This document shows, in pieces, positions 39,876-48,793 of a DNA stretch of 51,469 nucleotides. The notes under the pieces were generated by a model. That model did not search any database. It was not told the DNA's origin and saw nothing but the letters and a program-made list of their open reading frames with translations. Where the stretch lies: contig JAEWYO010000091.1 of assembly GCA_023395595.1 (NCBI GenBank), positions 1 through 51,469 of the forward strand. Reading direction: 5' to 3'. Position 1 is the first letter of the stretch. Each line of letters begins with the position of its first letter. Made by a program: the position numbers and the translations under genes. Origin of the DNA: Bacillota bacterium. Its GTDB lineage: Bacteria; Bacillota; Clostridia; Christensenellales; CAG-138.

Positions 39876-41054
39876 ATGAAATTACTACTTACGACAAACG
39901 GGAGGCTCCATAAGAATAAAGCGGGTGAATACTATACTGAAATGGTATATGGTTATTCTTTCTTTCAGCGGTATTTCGAGGTGTTTAATCAAATTAGGTT
40001 GGTAGCGCATGTTCAAGAATCAGACAGCGACTTATCTGATATGTTACGGGTTGATGGACCAAATCTTGAGATATATGATGTTCCGTTTCCACACGGGAAA
40101 ATACAGTATATCAAACAATATGGTGCAATCAAAAAAAGGTTACTAGGTGCAGCTGCGGGGTGTGATGTCGCCATATTTCGCATTCCAGACCAGTTGGCTT
40201 TTCAGGCTATGCCGATTTCTATAAAGGCGGGATTGCCAGTTGGCATTGAAGTTACTTCGAGCTCATGGGAATTTTTCGGACCTGGAAGCACGGTCGGCAT
40301 ATTTAGACCAATTCTCCGAATTCTGTGGGATAGGCAGCAGAAGAAAGCTTGCGAAATAGCGGACGCGAGTTGTTATGTTACTAGTTATGCGATACAGAAG
40401 CGATATCGTCCGTCTAGCAAAGGCGGTTCTTTTTCAACTTATTGTTCGGATGTTGACATCAACCCCTTTAGGACTGAGGCGCGGAATTTCGGAACGGAAC
40501 CGCTCAAGACACTTCGAATTCTTCATGTGGCTGGTTCTTTATCTGGGAGAGCAAAGGGGCATGGAGAGTTGCTGCGAGCAATGGTTCTTTTAAAAAAAAT
40601 GGGGAAAGAGGTTTCTTGCGTTCTAGTTGGAGGCGGGCAGTTGAACGAAGGGAACCGTAGACTTATTCAAGAGAAGCAGCTAGTGGTGGAAACAGTTGGA
40701 CTTAAGACATCAGATGAAATAGCGGAGATCATGAGAAAGTCGGATATGTTCGTTTTTCCTTCTTATCGGGAAGGACTGCCGCGTGTGGTCGTAGAAGCGA
40801 TGGCAGCGGGACTAGTATGCGTCGCAACGGAATTAGATGGCACCCAAGAATTGCTTGACAGTCAGATGTTAGTTCCGATAAGGAACCAAGTAGCACTTGC
40901 GGATTGTATACTGCAATTGATGGAGCACCCAGAACAGATGAGTGCACAGAGCGTACGCAACGTAAAAGTGGCAGATGAGTATTCCCCAGAGAAAATCCTT
41001 GAGAGAAGGAGTACGTTTCTCAGGTTCTTACGTAGGAAAGCGGAGCAGACATGA
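39876..41054 (+). CDS. Glycosyltransferase family 4
   Basis: A 392-residue GT-B enzyme. The donor domain is clear: LRILHVAGSLSGRAKGHGEL, VSCVLVGGGQLNEGNRRLIQ and the E-x7-E signature in FPSYREGLPRVVVEAMAAGL. The N-terminal half binds the acceptor (EVTSSSWEFFGPGSTVGIF). The gene overlaps the following transferase gene by 4 bp. Sugar specificity is not predictable. Confidence 0.88.
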   Translation: MKLLLTTNGRLHKNKAGEYYTEMVYGYSFFQRYFEVFNQIRLVAHVQESDSDLSDMLRVDGPNLEIYDVPFPHGKIQYIKQYGAIKKRLLGAAAGCDVAIFRIPDQLAFQAMPISIKAGLPVGIEVTSSSWEFFGPGSTVGIFRPILRILWDRQQKKACEIADASCYVTSYAIQKRYRPSSKGGSFSTYCSDVDINPFRTEARNFGTEPLKTLRILHVAGSLSGRAKGHGELLRAMVLLKKMGKEVSCVLVGGGQLNEGNRRLIQEKQLVVETVGLKTSDEIAEIMRKSDMFVFPSYREGLPRVVVEAMAAGLVCVATELDGTQELLDSQMLVPIRNQVALADCILQLMEHPEQMSAQSVRNVKVADEYSPEKILERRSTFLRFLRRKAEQT

Positions 41055-42178
41055 GACAGATGCATATCCGCTTTTTGATCAACTCACTTAATGGTGGCGG
41101 CGCAGAGAAAGTATTGATCAATCTGATTAAAGCATTGATTGATAAGGGAATACATTGCGACCTTCTGACCATCGATGGAGGAGTGCATGAGAATGAATTA
41201 CCGGCAAATATCTCATATCGTAAAATTATTAGAAAAGACAACATATTTGCAGGGTTTCTACGAAGAATTGTCTATTATTTGCCCCCCACTCTGTTTTGTA
41301 GACTATTTATGCGCGAAGGCCATGATATTGAGATAGCATATTTAGAGGGGACGCCGACTCGGATGCTGGCTGCCCTTCCAGGAGAAAGTATTAAAATAGC
41401 ATTTGTACATTGCGACTTATCCATAACTAATCCAACAAAGGATTTTTATAGAACAAATACTGAGTGTCTAGCAGAATACAAATGCTTCTCCAAGGTTTGT
41501 TTTGTATCATGTAAAGCAGAGGAAGGGTTTTACAAAACGGTAGGGCAAATTAAAAATGGGATTACAATTCACAATGTAATCGACTTCTCTGAAATTATCA
41601 GAAAAGCTCAAGTTCCTTGTACGCATGAATATCACACGAAAGGAATGAGGCTTGTTACCGTGGGCAGACTAACTGCCCAAAAAGCGTTTGATCGTTTACT
41701 GCGAATTGCCAAAAAACTAGAATCAAAGTATGAATTTGAGCTTTGGATTCTGGGTGACGGCGAGCTGCGACAAGAATATGAACGTTACATTATTGAAAAT
41801 GAGATTCAGTCAGTGAAGTTATTGGGCTATAGAGAAAACCCATATTCATTTATGATTCAGGCCGACCTATTTGTATGCTCATCAATTTTTGAGGGGTACA
41901 GCACTGCGGCAACAGAGGCAACTGCACTCGGTCTTCCGGTATTGACGACAGCCTGTGCGGGTATGGATGAAATTCTTGACAATGGAAAGTATGGAATAAT
42001 CGTCGAAAATAGTGAGGATGCGCTGCAAGCTGGATTGGAAGCTGTACTATCAAATCGTGAACTATATAAAAAATTAAACCTGGTAGCCAAAGAACGAGGC
42101 ACTCAACTACGCAATAGAGATACTGTACAGGAATACATCAAGTTGTTTGAGGAAATTATCGATGGAAGCAAAGATTAG
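41051..42178 (+). CDS. Glycosyltransferase family 4
   Basis: A 375-residue GT-B enzyme with INSLNGGGAEKVLINLIKAL near the N terminus, a glycine-rich start widely shared in GT4 enzymes acting on HexNAc-containing glycans. Donor-domain motifs are MRLVTVGRLTAQKAFDRLLR, LWILGDGELRQEYERYI and SIFEGYSTAATEATALGLPV. The last is the E-x7-E signature with Thr insertions. It overlaps the GT2 gene by 17 bp. Confidence 0.9.
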   Translation: MRQMHIRFLINSLNGGGAEKVLINLIKALIDKGIHCDLLTIDGGVHENELPANISYRKIIRKDNIFAGFLRRIVYYLPPTLFCRLFMREGHDIEIAYLEGTPTRMLAALPGESIKIAFVHCDLSITNPTKDFYRTNTECLAEYKCFSKVCFVSCKAEEGFYKTVGQIKNGITIHNVIDFSEIIRKAQVPCTHEYHTKGMRLVTVGRLTAQKAFDRLLRIAKKLESKYEFELWILGDGELRQEYERYIIENEIQSVKLLGYRENPYSFMIQADLFVCSSIFEGYSTAATEATALGLPVLTTACAGMDEILDNGKYGIIVENSEDALQAGLEAVLSNRELYKKLNLVAKERGTQLRNRDTVQEYIKLFEEIIDGSKD

Positions 42179-43187
42179 TGTTTTAGTTCCGGTATATAAT
42201 GTCGAGAGGACCTTGAAGCGCTGTGTGGAGAGTATCTTAAATCAAACCTTTCAGGATTTTGAGGTCATTTTGATAGATGATGGTTCAACAGATGCAAGTG
42301 GCCAAATTTGTGACTGGTACGCAGAACAAAATCCGAAAATTCGCGTTATTCACAAGACAAATGAGGGCCTAGGACCCACTAGAAATTGCGGTGTATATGC
42401 GGCAAAAGGCGAATTCCTATATCATTGTGATTCAGATGACTGGCTAAAGCCGGATCTTCTGGAGAAAACGTATAGAACAATTATCGAAACGGATTCGGAT
42501 GTTGTAGTGTTTGGCTATGAAATATTCACCGAAAATCACGGGGAAACTATTCCTTACAAATCAGTTTATGTTAACTCAGCATTATACACAAATCCTGATG
42601 AAGTCCGGGATTTTTTTGTTCGCGAGTATTACAATTTTTTCATTGTACTCTCTGCCTGTAATAGATTGTACCGCAGATCGTTTATTTTGGAAAATGATCT
42701 TTTCTTCCCAGCGCAACGTAGGTGTCAGGATATGGCGTATTCGCTACTTTTATTCGACCATATCCAGCGGCTGGCTACCATTCGTGAAACCTATTACTGC
42801 TATACTATCGAACCCGGTGTGTTCAAGGGCAGATCATTTGAGGAAATGGTGGGAATTTACCAAATCATTTATCGAATGACTGAAGAGTATTTTAAGAAAT
42901 GGGGTTTGTATAACGAGGCTGCAAAAAGAAGACTCAATGGATATGCCTGCGAACAGATCGCAAACTATTCTGCATATGCTCTGGTTGAAAAATATCCTGA
43001 CCAATGGCAGAAAAATGCAAAGTTTCTACAGAACGATGCTGAAATCCGTCAGAACTTTGCCTGCTACAGAAATGAGAAGAAATCTAAGTTTATGAAACTG
43101 TTTTGCATGGGGATGAAAATTAAGTCTCCGACCTTCCTACTATGCGTATCCCGACTTCAGCAGATAATTGCTCGAAAACGGAGATGA
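42162..43187 (+). CDS. Glycosyltransferase family 2
   Basis: A 341-residue GT-A enzyme, inverting. The N-terminal catalytic domain shows ISVLVPVYNVERTLKRCVES, FEVILIDDGSTDASGQICDW, LGPTRNCGVYAAKGEFLYHC and the DxD-type metal motif in SDDWLKPDLLE. The C-terminal part is helical and basic. The start at ATG 42162 (GAGG eight bases upstream) is preferred over a TTG at 42147. It probably adds a beta-linked sugar to the repeat unit. Confidence 0.92.
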   Translation: MEAKISVLVPVYNVERTLKRCVESILNQTFQDFEVILIDDGSTDASGQICDWYAEQNPKIRVIHKTNEGLGPTRNCGVYAAKGEFLYHCDSDDWLKPDLLEKTYRTIIETDSDVVVFGYEIFTENHGETIPYKSVYVNSALYTNPDEVRDFFVREYYNFFIVLSACNRLYRRSFILENDLFFPAQRRCQDMAYSLLLFDHIQRLATIRETYYCYTIEPGVFKGRSFEEMVGIYQIIYRMTEEYFKKWGLYNEAAKRRLNGYACEQIANYSAYALVEKYPDQWQKNAKFLQNDAEIRQNFACYRNEKKSKFMKLFCMGMKIKSPTFLLCVSRLQQIIARKRR

Positions 43188-43191
43188 ATAC

Positions 43192-44700
43192 TTGAAGAAA
43201 CGTGCGATTATAAATTTCACATCATCAATGATCTATCAGCTCACTAGTTTGCTGATAGGGTTAATTCTTCCAAAATACTTTACGGAGATTTTTGGTTCGG
43301 TATATAACGGCCTGAATCAGACAGTCTCTCAAATCATGAGCCTTCTCTCGGTTCTGCAACTCGGAATTTCGGCGGTTTCCATTCAGCAGATGTTCAAGTA
43401 TATCGCTACCGATAATAAGGCAATGCTGACGTCAGTTTATAGGGAAACCGAGCGAAAGTATCGGCAGATGGGGTTTGTATTTTTAACGGTACTAGTACCG
43501 ATTATAATCGTATTCCCTATGTTGATTCGTGAGAATATTTCCTACAAAATCGCGGTAGCGTTCTTGCTTTTTCGAAGTATCAGCTCTGCAATGGAGTATT
43601 TCTTTCAGGCAAAATATAGTGTTGTACTGATTGCACATAATAAAAGCTATTTAATCTATGCGCTGAATACTCTTTTGCTAGTGATTGGTACGGCGCTTAA
43701 CTTGACTATACTTTTCACTGTAAAAAATATCTTGATATATCAGGCTGTCTCAGTACTCGTATCACTGCTTAGAATGATAATTGTGGGCGGATATATTAGC
43801 TGGAAATTCCCATTTCTGCTGCTGAAGAGCACGGTTGAATACCATGAGACTCCTGACTCAAGAAGAAGAGATGTTTTGGTAAGTGAAATCGCAGGAGTAG
43901 TGATTGAGAGTACAGACATTCTGGTTTTGAGCATCTTCTCTGGTTTGGTGAGTGCAAGTATATACTCGGTCTATAATTTTGTTACCACAGGATTGGGCAA
44001 TGTTTTAAGCAGCTGTCGTGAAGCAGTGTTTGCAAGTATCGGACAAACATATTATTCCGACTTTGAAGAGTTTAAGAATAAAATGGATCGATTTGAATCT
44101 ATTTACATATTTTTAGTGTTTTTTCTCTATATGAATGCGATTCTTTTGTTTAAACCCTTTATTACAGTTTATACGTCGAATATGGATACGCAGTATATAT
44201 TCGCGGGCTTTCCAATCTTATTTGTTTTAGCGAAAATTGCAGTCAATCTTCGTATCCCCTCAATAGTGGCTATCAATACTGCTGGTCATTTCGCTCAAGT
44301 TAAACACTATGCTGTCATTGAAGCGGCCATTAATTTAATTATTTCATTGCTGCTAGTAAAACCGCTGGGCATATATGGCGTTCTGATCGGTACGATTAGT
44401 GGTGCGATTTTTCGCACACCAGTACTGACATACTATGCAAACAAGAACATAATGAAGCGTCGAACAATTGAATTCTGGAAGAAGAGTTTTATCTGGTTGC
44501 CTATGTTTCTTGCCTGCTATCTGACTAGTATCCTCTGGCCGATTGAATGTTTTTCTTTGCTTCATTGGGTAGAAGTATCAGCCTTAGTGGCTGGGATAGT
44601 CTTGGTTATCAGTTTGATTTGGATGAGGATTTTTGACCGCAGAACCTCTGACGAACTGAAAACAATCGTAACAAAACTGTTTCGAAAGAAGGGCGAGTAA
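43192..44700 (+). CDS. Wzx-type flippase
   Basis: A 502-residue membrane protein with about 12-14 spans of the polysaccharide transporter/MOP superfamily. The N terminus KKRAIINFTSSMIYQLTSLL followed by IGLILPKYF and SVYNGLNQTVSQIMSLLSVL is characteristic of Bacillota flippases. The start is TTG at 43192, preceded by GGAG at 43180-43183; a TTG at 43168 would be too far upstream. It moves the lipid-linked repeat unit to the outer face for the EpsG-type polymerase. Confidence 0.9.
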   Translation: MKKRAIINFTSSMIYQLTSLLIGLILPKYFTEIFGSVYNGLNQTVSQIMSLLSVLQLGISAVSIQQMFKYIATDNKAMLTSVYRETERKYRQMGFVFLTVLVPIIIVFPMLIRENISYKIAVAFLLFRSISSAMEYFFQAKYSVVLIAHNKSYLIYALNTLLLVIGTALNLTILFTVKNILIYQAVSVLVSLLRMIIVGGYISWKFPFLLLKSTVEYHETPDSRRRDVLVSEIAGVVIESTDILVLSIFSGLVSASIYSVYNFVTTGLGNVLSSCREAVFASIGQTYYSDFEEFKNKMDRFESIYIFLVFFLYMNAILLFKPFITVYTSNMDTQYIFAGFPILFVLAKIAVNLRIPSIVAINTAGHFAQVKHYAVIEAAINLIISLLLVKPLGIYGVLIGTISGAIFRTPVLTYYANKNIMKRRTIEFWKKSFIWLPMFLACYLTSILWPIECFSLLHWVEVSALVAGIVLVISLIWMRIFDRRTSDELKTIVTKLFRKKGE

Positions 44701-44701
44701 A

Positions 44702-45619
44702 ATGAATTCAGTCCAAAGAAAACTGCATACAATGCTGAATACACCAAGAATTTTCTACAAAAAATTTGCCGGAACTCGGATTTTTCGCTACCTTCCAGAT
44801 AGAATGGCTTTAAAAATAATGTATAGAAATGTTTTTTTGGAGAAACTTGATTTGAATTCGCCTAAAACCTTCAATGCTAAGTTGCAATGGTTGAAGTTAT
44901 ATAACCGACGCCCAGAATATACGGCGATGGTTGATAAATACCTGGTACGGGACTATGTTGCTAAAACAATCGGCGAAGAGTATCTTATCCCGCTGCTGGG
45001 TGTTTGGGACTACGCCGAGGATATTGACTTTGAAATCTTACCAGAACAGTTTGTTCTAAAGTGTAATCATGGTAGCGCTTGCAATATCATTTGCATGAAC
45101 AAACGAGAGTTAAATCGTGCCGAGACTATTACCAAATTGAATCAATGGATGCATACGGATTATTATTTGATTGGAAGAGAGTGGCCATATAAGAATGTTC
45201 CCAGAAAGATTATCTGCGAAAAGTATATAACTGACTCGCCCGAATCCGACGGCCTGACGGATTACAAGTTCTTTTGCTTCAACGGAAAGGTTGATTGCGT
45301 AATGCTGTGTCTCGACAGAAACACAGGAAATCCAAAGTTTTACTTCTTCAACGAGAAATGGGATCTCTGTAGATATAATACTCGTGGCGAACAATCTCCG
45401 GTAGATTTTTCGATTCCTAAGCCAATGTATATGGACAAAATGTTTAAAATTGCAAGAGAACTGTCACAAAAATTACCCTATGCACGCATCGACCTTTATA
45501 ATGCGAATCAGCAAATTTACTTTGGAGAAATAACATTCTTCCCTGCCAGTGGTTTTGATGCAAACTTGCTTTATAAAACTGATGAGTATTTCGGAAAACT
45601 GATAGAATTGGAGAATTGA
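44702..45619 (+). CDS. TupA-like ATP-grasp ligase
   Basis: A 305-residue protein of the TupA-like ATP-grasp family. Hallmarks are SPKTFNAKLQWLKLYNRRPE near residue 45, FVLKCNHGSACNIICMNK, PRKIICEKYI, and late ATP-binding segments DYKFFCFNGKVDCVMLCLD and YFGEITFFPASGF. TupA is needed for teichuronopeptide synthesis in alkaliphilic Bacillus, where amino acids are linked to a uronic acid polymer. Here, next to an opine-type amino-acid enzyme and a uronic-acid pathway, it may form an amide between a carboxyl on the sugar and an amino acid. That link is inference. Confidence 0.85.
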   Translation: MNSVQRKLHTMLNTPRIFYKKFAGTRIFRYLPDRMALKIMYRNVFLEKLDLNSPKTFNAKLQWLKLYNRRPEYTAMVDKYLVRDYVAKTIGEEYLIPLLGVWDYAEDIDFEILPEQFVLKCNHGSACNIICMNKRELNRAETITKLNQWMHTDYYLIGREWPYKNVPRKIICEKYITDSPESDGLTDYKFFCFNGKVDCVMLCLDRNTGNPKFYFFNEKWDLCRYNTRGEQSPVDFSIPKPMYMDKMFKIARELSQKLPYARIDLYNANQQIYFGEITFFPASGFDANLLYKTDEYFGKLIELEN

Positions 45620-45624
45620 ATACA

Positions 45625-46578
45625 GTGAAAACCGTAGGATTTCCGATGAGCAGAAAAGAGAACGAATTTCGCAGAGCATTGCTCCCTGCCGATATACCCA
45701 GGATAAGTCATCCTGAAGGATTGTATTTCGAATCCGGGTACGGTGAAGTTCTTGGATATGGTGATGAAACTTATAAAATATGTGGCGTAAACATAGTATC
45801 CCGCGAGGTTGTATTGACTTCCGATATAATATGCGATCCTAAGGTAGGAGATGCTGAGTATCTGGATGATTTGAGCGGACAAACTGTGTTTGGTTGGATT
45901 CACGCGGTACAGAACAAAGATATTACCGATAAATTAGTGAACAATAGAATTACATGTTACGCTTGGGAAGACATGTTTGATGACGGTCGTCACGTTTTCT
46001 GGCGCAATAATGAACTTGCTGGTGAGGCCGCAGTCATGCACGCTTATTTGTGTCACGGTCTTATGCCATATGAAACAAAAGTTGCGGTTATCGGTAGAGG
46101 AAATACAGCGAGAGGACTAATAAGAACATTATATTTGCTTGGTGCCAATGTCGTTCAGTATGATAGAAAAACCGAAGATTTATTCAGAAAAGAAATTGGA
46201 AATTATGATGTTGTCGCAAACTGCGTGCTGTGGGATGTGACAAGGAAAGATCATATAATAGGCCGCAATAATCTAAAAGATATGAAAAAAGGATCATTGA
46301 TAATTGATGTGAGCTGCGATAAGAACGGCGGAATTGAGACAAGCATACCTACAACAATCGAGAATCCGACATACGTAGTTGACGGCATTACTCATTATGC
46401 CGTTGATCACACACCATCGCTCTTTTACAAGACGTTCACAAAGTACAATTCTCAGATTATTGCTCCTTACGTTGAGCAGCTAATGAATGAAAATGTGCAA
46501 AAAACATTGAAAGGCGCATTAATAATTTCAAATGGCAAGATCATCGATGAAAGAATCATTGCTTTTCAGAAACGGTGA
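45625..46578 (+). CDS. N5-(carboxyethyl)ornithine synthase-like enzyme (AlaDH/PNT superfamily)
   Basis: A 317-residue oxidoreductase. The N terminus KTVGFPMSRKENEFRRALLP is the characteristic opening of the alanine dehydrogenase/transhydrogenase superfamily and close in style to N5-(carboxyethyl)ornithine synthase. The NAD(P)-binding motif is VAVIGRGNTARGLIRTLYLL (about residue 155). A conserved-looking HAVQNK and VDGITHYAVDHTPSLFYKTF follow. The known enzyme reductively couples pyruvate to ornithine or lysine. The GTG at 45625 has GGAG 11 bases upstream; a TTG at 45616 overlaps the previous stop. Product in this cluster: probably a carboxyethyl amino acid destined for the polysaccharide (inference). 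Confidence 0.83.
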   Translation: MKTVGFPMSRKENEFRRALLPADIPRISHPEGLYFESGYGEVLGYGDETYKICGVNIVSREVVLTSDIICDPKVGDAEYLDDLSGQTVFGWIHAVQNKDITDKLVNNRITCYAWEDMFDDGRHVFWRNNELAGEAAVMHAYLCHGLMPYETKVAVIGRGNTARGLIRTLYLLGANVVQYDRKTEDLFRKEIGNYDVVANCVLWDVTRKDHIIGRNNLKDMKKGSLIIDVSCDKNGGIETSIPTTIENPTYVVDGITHYAVDHTPSLFYKTFTKYNSQIIAPYVEQLMNENVQKTLKGALIISNGKIIDERIIAFQKR

Positions 46579-46850
46579 TAATCAAAATGATAAGGTTTTC
46601 TTTGGACTCTTGGGAAACTGTTGATATTGAGCAACTGTCATAGAGTGACCTGCTCTTTAATTTCGATCGAGCAGTGCATACATGCATGAAATTATCTGAC
46701 ATTTGTAGCCGAATGCGATTCGCTTGAGCATCGTCATCTTGTTATCAATCCCTTAGGTGAAGTAAATAAAGAAGGGAAAATAAAAAATGAGGTGTCTCGC
46801 AAAGAGCAATCCACTCTGTATAAGATAAAATCGATGTTCAGCAAAGGAAA
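46579..46850. other. 272-base gap before the capE-like gene
   Basis: No gene is seen. CGAAT/ATTCG (46710-46714, 46718-46722) forms a small hairpin without a T run. AAAGG just before 46851 serves the next gene. The gap marks the change from AT-rich to GC-rich sequence at about 46.9 kb and is probably a module boundary. Confidence 0.5.
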
Positions 46851-47927
46851 ATGGATATTATGAAGAAAACGTGTGAATCCGCTTTCTTTTCCCAGAAAAT
46901 TCTAGCAATCACCGGCGGTACCGGTTCCTTCGGCAACGCCGTACTCAACCGATTTCTTTCAACAGATATCGGCGAGATACGCATATTCTCCCGCGACGAG
47001 AAGAAGCAGGATGATATGCGGCATGACTTCCAGACGAAGATGCCGGAAGTGTCGGACAAGATCAAGTTTTTCATCGGCGATGTGCGCGATCTTGCTTCTG
47101 TGAAAAACGCAATGCATGGCGTTGACTATATCTTCCATGCCGCGGCGCTGAAGCAGGTTCCTAGCTGTGAGTTTTTCCCATTGGAAGCGGTCAAAACGAA
47201 TGTGCTTGGAACAGATAACGTGCTGACTGCTGCGATCGACGAGGGAGTGAAGACCGTTATCTGCCTTTCGACGGACAAGGCGGCATATCCCGTGAACGCG
47301 ATGGGAACGAGCAAGGCGATGATGGAGAAGGTCATTGTGGCGAAGAGCCGCACGGTTTCTCCGGACAAAACGAAGATCTGCTGTACGCGGTATGGAAACG
47401 TTATGTGCTCGCGCGGGAGCGTGATTCCGTTATGGATTGAGCAAATCAAAGCAGGATATCCGATCACGATTACCGATCCGAACATGACACGATTCATCAT
47501 GTCTCTGGACGAGGCGGTGGATCTGGTGTTGTTTGCCTTTGAAAACGGCGTTTCCGGTGATATACTGGTGCAAAAGGCACCGGCGTGTACCATCGGGGTC
47601 CTCGCGCAAGCTGTGAAGGAGCTATTCCGAAGTAAGGATGAGATCAAGATTATCGGCATCCGACACGGCGAAAAAGTATATGAGACCCTGCTGACCAACG
47701 AAGAATGCGCTCATGCGACAGACATGGGCGATTTTTATAGGGTCCCATGCGACAAACGCGACCTTAACTATGATAAATATTTTACAAAGGGTGATATCGA
47801 GCGGGATGTTCTCACAGAGTTCAATAGCAATAACACAGAATTGCTAAATGTAAAACAAGTAAAAGAAAAGTTACTTGCCTTAACGTACATTAAGGAAGAA
47901 ATGAAGACTTGGGAGGAAAGCAAGTGA
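46851..47927 (+). CDS. capE: UDP-N-acetylglucosamine 4,6-dehydratase/5-epimerase (CapE/FnlA-like)
   Basis: A 358-residue extended SDR enzyme. The NAD(P) motif is LAITGGTGSFGNAVLNRF; RIFSRDEKKQDDMRHDFQ, HAAALKQVPSCEFFPLEAVK, TNVLGTDNV and STDKAAYPVNAMGTSKAMME (modified catalytic triad) are hallmarks of the inverting 4,6-dehydratase family. It starts UDP-L-FucNAc or UDP-L-QuiNAc synthesis from UDP-GlcNAc. The start may also be ATG 46860. GC content is high in the first 900 bases (57% in the 60-base line at 47221), then drops at about 47.77 kb, inside the gene. The stop overlaps the next start (GTGA). Confidence 0.92.
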   Translation: MDIMKKTCESAFFSQKILAITGGTGSFGNAVLNRFLSTDIGEIRIFSRDEKKQDDMRHDFQTKMPEVSDKIKFFIGDVRDLASVKNAMHGVDYIFHAAALKQVPSCEFFPLEAVKTNVLGTDNVLTAAIDEGVKTVICLSTDKAAYPVNAMGTSKAMMEKVIVAKSRTVSPDKTKICCTRYGNVMCSRGSVIPLWIEQIKAGYPITITDPNMTRFIMSLDEAVDLVLFAFENGVSGDILVQKAPACTIGVLAQAVKELFRSKDEIKIIGIRHGEKVYETLLTNEECAHATDMGDFYRVPCDKRDLNYDKYFTKGDIERDVLTEFNSNNTELLNVKQVKEKLLALTYIKEEMKTWEESK

Positions 47928-48778
47928 AGTTTTTCATACTTGGTTGTAACGGTATGGCTGGTCACACCATTTCACTATATTTGAGTGAACAAGGACACGA
48001 AGTGCTAGGGTTCGACCGGCGCGAATCTGAATATATAAAGAGCATCGCCGGAGATGCTCGGAATACTGATGTATTAAGAGACATCATTGTTCACGGGGAA
48101 TATGATTCTGTTATCAATTGCATAGGCATATTGAACCAATTTGCAGAGCAAAATAAAGCATTGGCAACATTTTTAAACTCCTATTTTCCGCACTTTCTTG
48201 CTGATGTCACGTCAGACATTAATACGCAGATAATTCATATGAGCACCGATTGTGTGTTTTCTGGGAAGCGCGGAGAATATACAGAGAGCGATTTTCGCGA
48301 CGGGGAGACATTTTACGATCGTTCAAAGGCACTAGGTGAACTCGAAGACGACAAAAACATAACGCTTAGAAATTCGATTGTGGGACCGGATATTAATCCG
48401 AATGGTATAGGATTGTTAAATTGGTTTTTAAAACAGGATCGTGAAGTTGCTGGCTATACAAAAGCAATGTGGACGGGACAAACAACGCTTCAGCTGGCCA
48501 AAACAATGGAAGTTGCTGCGAGAAAAAAAGCTCACGGCTTGTACAACACTGTGCCAGAACATACCATATCAAAATATGAGTTACTAGGACTTTTCAATCA
48601 CTACTTTAGGAATGACTCTATAAAAATCTCACCGATTGATGGCGTTAACGCAGATAAATCTCTTAAGCGAACAAGATTCGAGTTTGATTATGTAATTCCC
48701 GAATATGATGTAATGGTTTCTGAACTCGCAGATTGGATAATAGCGCATAAGAAAATGTACCCACATTATCATTTGTAA
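47924..48778 (+). CDS. RmlD/CapF-like NAD(P)-dependent sugar reductase
   Basis: A 284-residue SDR protein. It shows FFILGCNGMAGHTISLYLSE with the cofactor motif, INCIGILNQFAEQ, MSTDCVFSGKRGEYTESDF and the Y-x3-K in FYDRSKALGELED. GTG at 47924 overlaps the capE stop and has GGGAGG upstream. It lacks the C-terminal cupin domain of S. aureus CapF (about 370 residues) and is RmlD-like in length. In V. cholerae O37 and E. coli O145-type pathways an RmlD-like reductase at this step leads to UDP-L-RhaNAc and, after C2 epimerisation, UDP-L-QuiNAc. That makes L-QuiNAc at least as likely as L-FucNAc here. Confidence 0.85.
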   Translation: MKFFILGCNGMAGHTISLYLSEQGHEVLGFDRRESEYIKSIAGDARNTDVLRDIIVHGEYDSVINCIGILNQFAEQNKALATFLNSYFPHFLADVTSDINTQIIHMSTDCVFSGKRGEYTESDFRDGETFYDRSKALGELEDDKNITLRNSIVGPDINPNGIGLLNWFLKQDREVAGYTKAMWTGQTTLQLAKTMEVAARKKAHGLYNTVPEHTISKYELLGLFNHYFRNDSIKISPIDGVNADKSLKRTRFEFDYVIPEYDVMVSELADWIIAHKKMYPHYHL

Positions 48779-48793
48779 AGGGTAGGATAAGCT

